From: Chionoecetes opilio
Lineage: Eukaryota > Arthropoda > Malacostraca > Decapoda > Majidae
Reading direction: 5' to 3'
Assembly (NCBI GenBank): GCA_016584305.1
Contig: JACEEZ010004848.1
Location: 81,001 to 145,000 of the forward strand
DNA length: 64,000 nucleotides
The notes under the pieces were generated by a model. That model searched no databases, was not told the DNA's origin, and saw only the letters and a list, made by a program, of their open reading frames with translations. The position numbers and the translations under genes are program-made. Below, in pieces: positions 12,401 through 24,700 of this stretch (within the stretch, counting starts at the first letter, position 1; the number at the start of each line of letters is the position of its first letter).

Positions 12401-12730
12401 CACTCGGTACTTCCCATCAAGGTCAAGGAAACCGTCATCAGGATAAAACAAAATTATCTTTGGATGTTTAATCTGTCACTGATTATAATTATCATGGGTC
12501 ATGAATGACTAGGATTTCCAGATTGTTCAACCCATTGTAATTCTTGAGGTGATATCCTGGCAAAGTGATCTACAAGATGGTGTTAGGTGTTTGTACAGAG
12601 GCACACTGACTAATGTGCTTGCATAGGCGATGTTCTCCCTAGTAATGCCCTGGCCTGGGACGGCATACAGAGGTGCCCTAATGCACAAAGGAAAAGAAAC
12701 AGACTGAAAAATACAAGATAAGGGCACATC

Positions 12731-12797
<67 letters not shown>

Positions 12798-15700
12798 TCC
12801 AAGAATAAATGAGGCTTTTCTATGATCCTCATGAGTAGCATACACATGATACTCATGGGCACATGTCAAGTCCTTCAGTTTCTCAAGATGAAACACAGTA
12901 TGGTTACCTCTTGAGATTCTTCTGGACTTGACATGAAGCTTAAGTGTAGCAACAACAAGTCTGTGATCAGCTGTAAATAACCCAGCACTCCGGTAAACCC
13001 TGCAGTTCTGGAGGATCCTCCAACGAGTACTAACTAGGATGTGGTCGATCTCCTTAGCTACCCCTCCGGCATTACTATACCATGTCCAGCGGTGCAGCTC
13101 TGGTCTCTGATACCAAGAACCTGCAATTCTCAACCTTCTGGACCTTGTAAAATTCAGAAGGAGAGAACTGTTAATGTTTCTGGTACCGGAGCCACGGGGA
13201 CCAACACATAACTCATAGCCATCTCACAGTGCCAGTAGTAGTATTGAAGTCGCCCAAGACAATGAGTGTGTCCCGAGGAGGACACTGATTGTGTAAGGTA
13301 AAGGAGGAGATAAATGATTGGAATGAACTAAGTCGTCAGGTAGTTAGTGCGGAGACAACAGGGAGTTTTAAAAGGAGGCTAGATCATTTCATGGATGGGG
13401 ATGAAAGGTGGATGTAGGTAGTGTTAAGTAACAGGAACTACCTCGTGTAGGTCTCACGGCCTCTTGTAGCTTCCTTATTTTCTTATGTTCTTATGTTCTA
13501 ACAGGAAGAAGGCCTTGTAACCCTGCCTCCCAAAACCTTCCACGGCCTGCACACCGGCGACCTGGTAGTGTTCCCGGACGTGCAGGCCATGACTGGACGC
13601 AACCACGACCCCCCGCGGCCACATGTAGTCAAGGTAGAAGTATTTGTGGTGGTGGTGGTGGTAGTAGTAGTAGTAGGAGTAGTAGTAGTTGTAGGAGTAG
13701 GAGTAGTTGTAGGAGTAGGAGTAGGAGTAGTAGGAGTAGTAGTAGTAGAAGTAGTAATAGTAGAAGTAGTAGGAGTAGTAGGAGTAGTAGTAGTAGAAGT
13801 AGTAGTAGTAGAAGTAGTAGTAGTAGTAGTAGTAGCAGTAGTAGTAGTAGAGAAATGAACGAGTAAGGATTCTAAAGCAAAACACCATCTTGGGCAAGGA
13901 CCGGGCTCCAGGGTGTGCAGGCAGCAGGCAGCCTACCCATATGTCCATCTCCTCTGCCATATGAATGACAAATTGATGTTTTGGAAACTTTACGACAGCA
14001 AAGTGTGGTAACAAGGTGACACAAAGTTTTCCTTCGGGCATCAAGACAAGGAAAGAACACATGCCACCGCCATCAAGCCTCCCAAGATGCACATAGATGA
14101 CAAGTTTTACACAGAGTTCTACACTTTTACAGTGAGTTCCTTCCCGGGCTGTGAACCTGTGAACCTGCAGACCTTTAATACAAATATACCAGCACTTCAC
14201 TCTTCCATTCAGACTCCCTTTGCCACCGACAACCTTCCCACGTAGGCCTACCCTAATATCTGTCTGTGTCCCTGGTTCCGTGCCAGGCCTGAGTCAGGTG
14301 TTCCCGTGTTGCAGGTACAGAGTGGCACAACTTTCCGCGTGGGAGACACCCGCAACATGGGCTCCCTCCACCCGGGGGGAGGGGTGTGTCAGGAGGTGCG
14401 GCGGCCCATCAGCCTCTCCTTCACGCCCCTGCCGGAGGCCCTGGACCAGGCTGATATTGTCCCTGCAGACTGCATGAAGGCATGTCTCATGATTACTTGT
14501 GTGTGTGTGTATTTACCTAGTTGTTTACCTAGTTGTAACAACGGGAAAAAAGAGCTATGCTCGTATGTCCGTCCCCAAATCTACTTTACCCATTTCCTTT
14601 AACCTGAATACTTCTTGCTTAATCACTTTTGCATAAGGTTTTTTCCACTTCTATTTCTATAGGGGAAGCTGATTTTTTTTATATTCTCTTGCTTTTGTCC
14701 TTTCAATTTCTTCTAAACCCTCTTGTACTTCTGTCGCCCCACAAACAGATCTTCTCTGTAATTTTTTTTCCCAACCCTTTGATGCTCTAACACTGCTATA
14801 AAATTCCCCTTTCTTTTCTTTTCTAAAGGTTGGGGTTTTTTAGTTTTGAAAGTTTTTCCTCATAGGGTAAATCTTCGGTTTGGAGCCTTTTGTGGCTGCT
14901 TTTTGATTCTTCAATTTTCCTTAACCCTTTTTTTTTATGTGGGCCCAAAATCCTGCCGCATATTCCAACCTGGCGAATAAAGATGTTTAAATTTTGACAT
15001 CACTTCACCCAGAATTTGAACCCATTCTTATATTCCTCAGAAATGATATTATCTCCTGTGATCTGTTTATGCTTTTGGTGACAAATTGCCCTTAATCCAC
15101 ACTCCCAGTTTTTTCGACCTTTGTTTTGATTATCCTTTCTTCCATCGAAATTTCCTCTCTGCCCTTTTTTTGCTATGCCATTTCCATCATTTTACACTTT
15201 TTGGCATTAAACCCATTTCCCATAGTGACTCCATCAAAAAATTTTATCAAATCCTTTTGTAAACCCTCACGTCCTTTTACTTTCACTTTTTTTAGAAAAT
15301 TTAGCATCATCACGAAAAATCATATAATGTTTACTCCTTCTTCAATCATTCATAGACCAAAAAAATCACTGGGGCCATATGATCTTTAGGAAATCCCCCT
15401 TATCCTGCACCATTTACTTTTGACTTTTATTATGTTCTATCTCTCTGTTGCCAAAAATCTTCCTCCATTCACAAAACACCCCTTTAATCCTCTACAGTTC
15501 TAGTTCCAGAGAGTTCTTAGAGGTACCCCTTTTCAAATGCCTTCTTTTTGGTCCAAATTTTTGCAATCGCCCCCCCCCCCCTCTTTCCTGTGTCCCCCGT
15601 CACTCTCGAGTAAAAGTTAATAAATTCGTTGTACATACATTCCTCCTCTAAAACCAAAAATGGCCCCCCTGCAATGTTTTGGTTCTTTCCAAATATTTTA

Positions 15701-18700
15701 ACCTCGTCCTTTACAATTTTTTTTTACCATTTTTGCCCCTACACTTGTTTAAAGATATGGCCGTAAATTTTTGGTTTTTCTTTGTCTCCTCTTTGAATTT
15801 GGCCAATATTTTTCCTTTTCCAACAGCGGGACTCTGCTTCCCCTTTAGGAACTCTCAATTTCAATGAAAATTTTCCGCTAGTTTGGTTCTGCACTTTTCA
15901 TTATCCAGTTTGCACTCCATCGGACCCGGGGGTTTTTCACATCTTTACTTTCCTTTGCCTTTTTACTTTTACGTTTTTTTTTGTCTTCCATTATATTTTT
16001 TTTGCATTTTATTTTTCGTTTTAAAATTTCCCTTTTTTAAATACAGTCGTAAGCACTATTTTCACCTCAGCCTGTTTTAATGCTTTCATACACTATGCCA
16101 TCTACCTTCAGCTTATCTATTCCTTCCTTGTTTTTCATTTTTCCATTAATATATCTATAGAAAAGTTTCGGTTCATTCTTACATTTTTCTATTATATTCC
16201 TCTCATAGTTACTTTCTTCTTCTCTTCGGATTCTTACATATTCATTTCTAGTTGTTTTGTACTTCTCCCAAAGGTTGCTGCCTCCTTTTTTCCTCCAACT
16301 ATTCCATGTTTTTTCTCTTTCTAGTCTTGCTAATTCACATTTTCTGTTAAACCATTCATTTTTTTTCTTTTCTCTGATAACTATCCTTGGAACATAACTA
16401 TTTATTCCTTCGGTGTAAATTCGGATGAACTCATCCCATTTTTTCTGGGTACTCCTTGCTGCATGGAAGTTACTCCAGTCTGTCTCTCCGAAGAATGTTC
16501 TTAATCCGTCAAAGTCTGCTTTTCCATAATTGTATCTTCCTTTCTTGTGTTCTTCTCTTCTTCCCTCTTTTTTGCTATCATTTATTTCAAATTCAATAAG
16601 TACATGGTCGCTCTTTCCAAGTGGGCACTGATAATTTACTTTACTAATTACTTCCAGTTCTTTAGTCAATAGTAGGTCTAGTCTTGATGGTTCTTCGCTA
16701 CCTCTGAATCTTGTGTTCTCTTTAATCCACTGAGTCATGATGTTATTCATTACCAAATCCAACAACATGTGTGTGTGACGCTGTGCAGTCTCCCGGGGTA
16801 GAAGCTTCAGCTAACACTAGAGGAGAGGCGAGGACCTACGAAGCGAAACTTATGAGAAAGAGGTCACAAGAAGAAATCAAGAAATTGTAATACGTACTAA
16901 TATTCAATATTTTAACCCACACACACACCTTCTACAACTAAAGTCCGTTAAAGCCGATTGTCCGTTATAGCGAGGGTATTTTCCCAATGGTGGAGAAATA
17001 TATGAAATTTCATAGCATACCAAGCAGTAATGAGCGAGCCTGGATACTTACTACCTCTCCTAATACCAGTCCCGAACAGTCGTGGGCCAGTGTGCCAAAT
17101 CCCTGATGTAGTGCCAGTCACTGTTTACCTCCCAACATAGCTACACGGTCTGGTTGTGTTTCAGATTATTTCTCATTTATTTCACGTGTAGGAGCGGACC
17201 AAATTCAGCATGTAGTGCCAGTCACTGTTTACCTCCCAACATAGCTACACAGTCTGGTTGTGTGTGATTATTTCTCATTTATTTCATTTTTTGTTTTTTT
17301 TCATATATTTTTCCACCCTTGGGAAAATACCCTCGCTATAACGGACAATCGGCTTTAACGGACCACTCCTCCCCCCTTTAGTCCGTTATATCGAGGTTTG
17401 ACTGTATTACGAATTATAGCATCACTACTGACTTGTATGTGCCACTGAAGATAATACACAGTAGTTTATATCATGACTGTATAATCTACCCTGTTTCAGC
17501 ATTGTTTTATGCTTTGCATCTGCAAGTATATACAGTTTCAAATTTCCCTACTAATTTTTTTTTCGCGCAACGACGACGGCGGTGGGAGGACACTCAGAAC
17601 ATAAACACTAGATGGCGGGCGACCTTATTGTTGGTCGCCACTTTGGTGATATTTTTGTAATTTGTTCATTTATAGCCATAATATGATACAGATGAAGACA
17701 CAAAATGACACAGACTCTCCAGATAGACCCTTCTAACTTTCCTGAAATCATGGATGTAGAAATGTATGTATTAACGCCACCACACGTCTGTACATCGAAA
17801 AAAACGTTGTCCTGGCAACTTTAGTGTTATCTACAGTAGTCCTATTGCTTTCCTCTCCTCCAATTCCTTCAACAATACACAAACTTCCTCCTTCTCTATT
17901 TGTATTTCCACTCCTTGCGGACTTTTTATTATTCCTTGCGGTTTGTTGAATTTTTATTCTTTTGTGAATATTTGCTGAAAGTTTTTATTCAGAATTTCAC
18001 TCATTATTTTTGGCTCTTCATATATCCTATTTCCTTCTTTCAGTCTCTCCACTTTGTCCTTATGCTTGATTCTTGCATGGATAAATCTGTAGTCGTATAT
18101 CCTATTACCTTCTTTCAGTCTCTCCACTTTGTCCTTATGCTTGATTCTTGCATGGATAAATCTGTAGTCGTATATCCTATTTCCTTCTTTCAGTCTCTCC
18201 ACTTTGTCCTTATGCTTGATTCTTGCATGGATAAATCTGTAGTCGTATATCCTATTTCCTTCTTTCAGTCTCTCCAAACTTTGTCCTTATGCTTGATTCT
18301 TGCATGGATAAATCTGTAGTCGTATATCCTATTTCCTTCTTTCAGTCTCTCCACTTTGTCCTTATGCTTGATTCTTGCATGGATAAATCTTAGTCGTATA
18401 TCCTATTTCCTTCTTTCAGTCTCTCACTTTGTCCTTATGCTTGATTCTTGCATGGATAAATCTGTAGTCGTATATCCTATTTCCTTCTTTCAGTCTCTCC
18501 ACTTTGTCCTTATGCTTGATTCTTGCATGGATAAATCTGTAGTCGTATATCCTATTTCCTTCTTTCAGTCTCTCCACTTTGTCCTTATGCTTGATTCTTG
18601 CATGGATAAATCTGTAGTCGTATATCCTATTTCCTTCTTTCAGTCTCTCCACTTTGTCCTTATGCTTGATTCTTGCATGGATAATCTGTAGTCGTATATC

Positions 18701-21700
18701 CTATTACCTTCTTTCAGTCTCTCCACTTTGTCCTTATGCTTGATTCTTGCATGGATAAATCTGTAGTCTTTATATCCTATTTCCTTCTTTCAGTCTCTCC
18801 ACTTTGTCCTTATGCTTGATTCTTGCATGGATAAATCTGTAGTCGTATATCCTATTTCCTTCTTTCAGTCTCTCCACTTTGTCCTTATGCTTGATTCTTG
18901 CATGGATAAATCTGTAGTCGTATATCCTATTACCTTCTTTCAGTCTCTCCACTTTGTCCTTATGCTTGATTCTTGCATGGAAAAAATCTGTAGTCGTATA
19001 TCCTATTACCTTCTTTCGTCTCTCCACTTTGTCCTTATGCTTGATTCTTGCATGGATAAATCTGTAGTCGTATATCCTATTACCTTCTTTCAGTCTCTCC
19101 ACTTTGTCCTTATGCTTGATTCTTGCATGGATAAATCTGTAGTCGTATATCCTATTACCTTCTTTCAGTCTCTCCACTTTGTCCTTATGCTTGATTCTTG
19201 CATGGATAAATCTGTAGAACAGTTTGGGTTCTTCCTGACACTTGTCAACTCTAGCCTTCTCATAACTCTTCTCTTCCTCTCCCCTTAGGCACACATAGTC
19301 ATTTCTTGCTAATTTATAGTCTTCTTTATTTCTTTGTGTCCGATATTTCTTTACTTTTTTCCATGCCTCCTCCCTTATTCTCTTTGCCCTCTCACACCTT
19401 CCATTAAGCCATTCTTTCTTGCCCTTCTCTCTTGGTGTATACAGTGGTACGTGTTATTCAACTCCTTTCTCACATAGGCTCAGAAAAATGTTGTATTTCA
19501 CTAGCACAGCGGCCACTCCTTGCATTTCTTACCAGGCAATTTCTTCACACTATTTTGTCAGCTCTTCCATGGTAGTTTTTACAAAGTCTCTTCTGCTCCT
19601 TTTGTACAATTCTTCTTCCTCCTTTATGTCCTCTTTCGTCTCCATTTCTAAGATTAGAGGGTCACTTTTTTTGTCTCCTGTGTTTTGTGTGTGTGTATTT
19701 ACCTAGTTGTATTTACCTAGTTGTAACATACAGGAAAAGAGCTATGCTCGTACTGTCCCGTCTCCAAATCTTCTATTATCCAGCTTGCCTTTGAAGTCCT
19801 GAATACTTCTTGCATTAATCACTTTTGCATCAAGGTTGTTCCAGGCTTCTATGCTTCTATAGGAAGCTGTATTTTTGTATGTCCCGTGTGTGTGTGTGTG
19901 TGTGTTACTGAATGATCCTGCCTTGATGGACACGAGTGCCTGGCAATCATTAAGGAGGTGGATGGCTGGGAATTGACATTGAGTGGAGGAATCCATGGAG
20001 ACAAACCACAGATTGTGTCTCACAGATGATAACAAAGGTAATTAAGCTACAAGTGCTTGGCACAGGAATATCAGACAGGTCATTGTGCTTTATACATCTA
20101 CGTACGTACGTAACTATATGTAGTAATACCTTACCTTAATTACCACACTTGCCCTAAAAGTGTTCTCCAGAATGCATCTTGTATTACATGGCGGGTGAGG
20201 AAGACAGAAGCGTAACAGGGGGGGGGTCTTACTTATTTGCCTTCTCTCTTCTCAACTTGCTGTTGTGATGATATTCTGAGGGAGATTCCTGAAGGGGCAG
20301 TCTTGGTCAAGGGGGAGAATAGGGAGTGCTCTGTTGACAGAGACTTGCATGTGGCCGCATTATGGAGCCAGGTGATGCTTCCATGAGAGTAATGCCCGGA
20401 TCTGACAGAGGCCTCACATTGCCCTGGGCCACAATTACCTTTTGGAATCCCATCAGTATGTCCTTCCAACAGGCATAGGACTCAGCCTGGTAATGATGAT
20501 TCGGAAATTAATCATTTCCTTTTTCTGTGTCCCGGACGAGGATTCGAACCTACACCATTCAGCAGAACGTGCACCCACTTGGCACGCTGACCGACTGTGT
20601 CAGTAGGAACGTCCCACTTGACTAAGCGGTTCTGGAAAATTTATGCATTACAGAAGTGAGTCTGGATTTTTGTTTACTTGATGTGTTTCTGTTGGAAAAT
20701 ACTCTCAGTGTGGTGAGATCAATCAGTAAAGTAAAGCGTCGGCTATGAAAGTTGTGACATGTCACCTCACTGTCCTCTGACTTAATATTGTAGCAAGTTT
20801 GGAAAACTTTTCACGGCTCATTGATAGAAATACAGGAGAACCTCGTTTATCCGGCACCCTCAGGGGGGAGCGCATGCCGGATAACTCATCTTGCCGTTGT
20901 TTTGAGAGTTACTCTTATGGAATCGCCCAAAATCCCTTTTTTTTTTTTTTTTTTTTTCTCCCATCATAAGGAACCGGCCAAGGGCACAACAAAAATGGGT
21001 AACACAAAGCCCGCTTAGTTGCCAGTCCCTATAAAGAAGACAGTAAGAGAATAAAATAAAAAAGTGGGGTGAGCCAATTTAGTTCGGGAGGTGTCTTGTT
21101 ACTCTTCTTTTGAAAAGATGTAAGTCATAGGAAAGTGGAAAAATAGAAACAGGAAGAGAGTTCCAGAAAAAAAAAAAAAAAAAAAAAAAAAAGCCTGGGT
21201 CGATTAGTGCCGTTGTTTTGAGGCTGCCGTTGTTTTAAATGCCGGTTAAACGAGGTTCTCCTGTAGTTGGGATTTTTGCCACCTCTCATTTCAGCATCAT
21301 ATCTGTCTTGAGGGAAAGTCTTTTTGAATGGGTCAAGATGAGTTATAAATAGCCCTGGCTGGTGGGTCTCAGGCAGCAGCCAAGACATACATGAGTCACC
21401 TGAAAGCAGCGAGCAAATGTTCTTGACTGGGATATTATTTCATCTAAGCAATGATTGTTATCACATCTTAACCCTTCGTGAGTGACAGAGTAACCAAGCA
21501 ACAGGTGGTGGTGGTGGTGGTGGCGGGAGCTTAACTGAGTTGCAAATCATATGAAAACAAGACTGGATTCCAGAGGCGTGGATGTACACCTCCAAGGCGC
21601 TTGTGTTATAACCTTCCTTAGCATTGCTTGTCAATGGAGGATCACAACTTCCATGACAAATACCCCGTACCTCATGTCTCCCTCACCCATCTCTTTCTTA

Positions 21701-24700
21701 CACGTCAGATGGTTCCTAACTTGGATTATTTTTTTCACCGATTTATCCAGGAAAAAGAAGCCCTCGTGCTGCACGTGGCTTTCTTGGCCCTGCACGAGTA
21801 CGAGGCGCGCCACGGCCACCCGCCGCGCCCCTGGCATGCCCGGGACGCTGACAAATTCCTCGAGCTTTTCTGTGAGATCAACGAGCAACGTGTTCGGAAG
21901 GCAGAGGAGGACGCCCGGCTGGTGCGTACCTTCGCTCACACGGCAGGAGGCCAGACGGCGCCGCTGATCTCCGTGGTGGGCGGCGTGGCTGCCCAGGAGG
22001 TGGCAAAAGCGTGTTCGGCAAAGTTTCCTCCGTTGCGGCAGTGGCTGTATCTGGATGCCCTCGAGTGTTTGCCACAAGACACCTCGGAGCTGCTGGCCAG
22101 CGGAGGCGAGGCAAACCCCACCGATCGGTACAGTGCACAGGCGGCCCTGTTTGGCCGACGCTTTCAGGTTGGCTATGTTCCTACATGTTCCTGAGCCTAT
22201 ATCCCCCTCAGCTATCCCAGGCATGAATGCATTGTATTGTATGCTGAGTCCCTCTGTTAGGCATGAATGCATTGTATTGTATGCTGAGACCCTCTGTTAG
22301 GCATGAATGCATTGTATTGTATGCTGAAACCCTCTGTTAGGCATGAATGCATTGTATTGTATGCTGAGACCCTCTGTTAGGCATGAATGCATTGTATTGT
22401 ATGCTGAGACCCTCTGTTAGGCATGAATGCATTGTATTGTATGCTGAGACCCTCTGTTAGGCATGAATGCATTGTATTGTATGCTGAGACCCTCTGTTAG
22501 GCATGAATGCATTGTATTGTATGCTGAAACCCTCTGTTAGGCATGAATGCATTGTATTGTATGCTGAAACCCTCTGTTAGGCATGAATGCATTGTATTGT
22601 ATGCTGAGACCCTCTGTTAGGCATGAATGCATTGTATTGTATGCTGAGACCCTCTGTTAGGCATGAATGCATTTTATTTTTGAGTTTTTATTGTATTGTA
22701 TGCTGAGACCCTCTGTTAGGCATGAATGTATTGTATTGTATGCTGAGACCCTCTGTTAGGCATGAATGCATTGTATTGTATGCTGAGACCCTCTGTTAGG
22801 CATGAATGTATTGTATTGTATGCTGAGACCCTCTGTTAGGCATGAATGCATTGTATTGTATGCTGAGACCCTCTGTTAGGCATGAATGTATTGTATTGTA
22901 TGCTGAGACCCTCTGTTAGGCATGAATGCATTGTATTGTATGCTGAAACCCTCTGTTAGGCATGAATGATTGTATTGTATGCTGAGACCCTCTGTTAGGC
23001 ATGAATGCATTGTATTGTATGCTGAGACCCTCTGTTAGGCATGAATGCATTGTATTGTATGCTTGAGAATCTTGTTATGGCCCTGTAGCATGATGTATTG
23101 TATTGCTGAACCCTCTGTTAGGCATGAATGCATTGTATTGTATGCTGAGACCCTCTGTTAGGCATGAATGCATTGTATTGTATGCTGAGACCCTCTGTTA
23201 GGCATGAATGCATTGTATTGTATGCTGAACCCTCTGTTAGGCATGAATGCATTGTATTGTATGCTGAAACCCTCTGTTAGGCATGAATGCATTGTATTGT
23301 ATGCTGAAACCCTCTGTTAGGCATGAATGCATTGTATTGTATGCTGAAACCCTCTGTTAGGCATGAATGCATTGTATTGTATGCTGAAACCCTCTGTTAG
23401 GCATGAATGCATTGTATTGTATGCTGAAACCCTCTGTTAGGCATGAATGCATTGTATTGTATGCTGAGACCCTCTGTTAGGCATGAATGCATTGTATTGT
23501 ATGCTGAGTCCCTCTGTTAGGCATGAATGCATTGTATTGTATGCTGAGACCCTCTGTTAGGCATGAATGCATTGTATTGTATGCTGAGACCCTCTGTTAG
23601 GCATGAATGTATTGTATTGTATGCTGAGACCCTCTGTTAGGCATGAATGCATTGTATTGTATGCTGAAACCCTCTGTTAGGCATGAATGCATTGTATTGT
23701 ATGCTGAAACCCTCTGTTAGGCATGAATGCATTGTATTGTATGCTGAAAACCCTCTGTTAGGCATGAATGCATTGTATTGTATGCTGAAACCCTCTGTTA
23801 GGCATGAATGCATTGTATTGTATGCTGAGACCCTCTGTTAGGCATGAATGCATTGTATTGTATGCTGAGACCCTCTGTTAGGCATGAATGCATTGTATTG
23901 TATGCTGAGACCCTCTGTTAGGCATGAATGCATTGTATTGTATGCTGAGACCCCTGTTAGGCATGAATGCATTGTATTGTATGCTGAGACCCTCTGTTAG
24001 GCATGAATGCATTGTATTGTATGCTGAGACCCCTGTTAGGCATGAATGCATTGTATTGTATGCTGAACCCCTGTTAGGCATGAATGCATTGTATTGTATG
24101 CTGAACCCTCTGTTAGGCATGAAATGCATTGTATTGTATGCTGAGACCCTCTGTTAGGCATGAATGCATTGTATTGTATGCTGAGACCTCTGTTAGGCAT
24201 GAATGCATTGTATTGTATGCTGAGTCCCTGTTAGGCATGAATGATTGTATTGTATGCTGAGACCCTCTGTTAGGCATGAATGCATTGTATTGTATGCTGA
24301 GACCCTCTGTTAGGCATGAATGCATTGTATTGTATGCTGAGACCCTCTGTTAGGCATGAATGCATTGTATTGTATGCTGAAACCCTCTGTTAGGCATGAA
24401 TGCATTGTATTGTATGCTGAAACCCTCTGTTAGGCATGAATGCATTGTATTGTATGCTGAGACCCTCTGTTAGGCATGAATGCATTGTATTGTATGCTGA
24501 AACCTCTGTTAGGCATGAATGCATTGTATTGTATGCTGAGACCCTCTGTTAGGCATGAATGCATTGTATTGTATGCTGAAACCCTCTGTTAGGCATGAAT
24601 GCATTGTATTGTATGCTGAGACCCCCTGTTAGGCATGAATGCATTGTATTGTATGCTGAGACCCCCTGTTAGGCATGAATGCATTGTATTGTATGCTGAG

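Noticed and set aside
13475..14200. 241-codon minus-strand ORF and a 96-codon Val-rich plus-strand ORF
   Set aside because: They are driven by the GTA trinucleotide microsatellite and overlap E1 exon 4.
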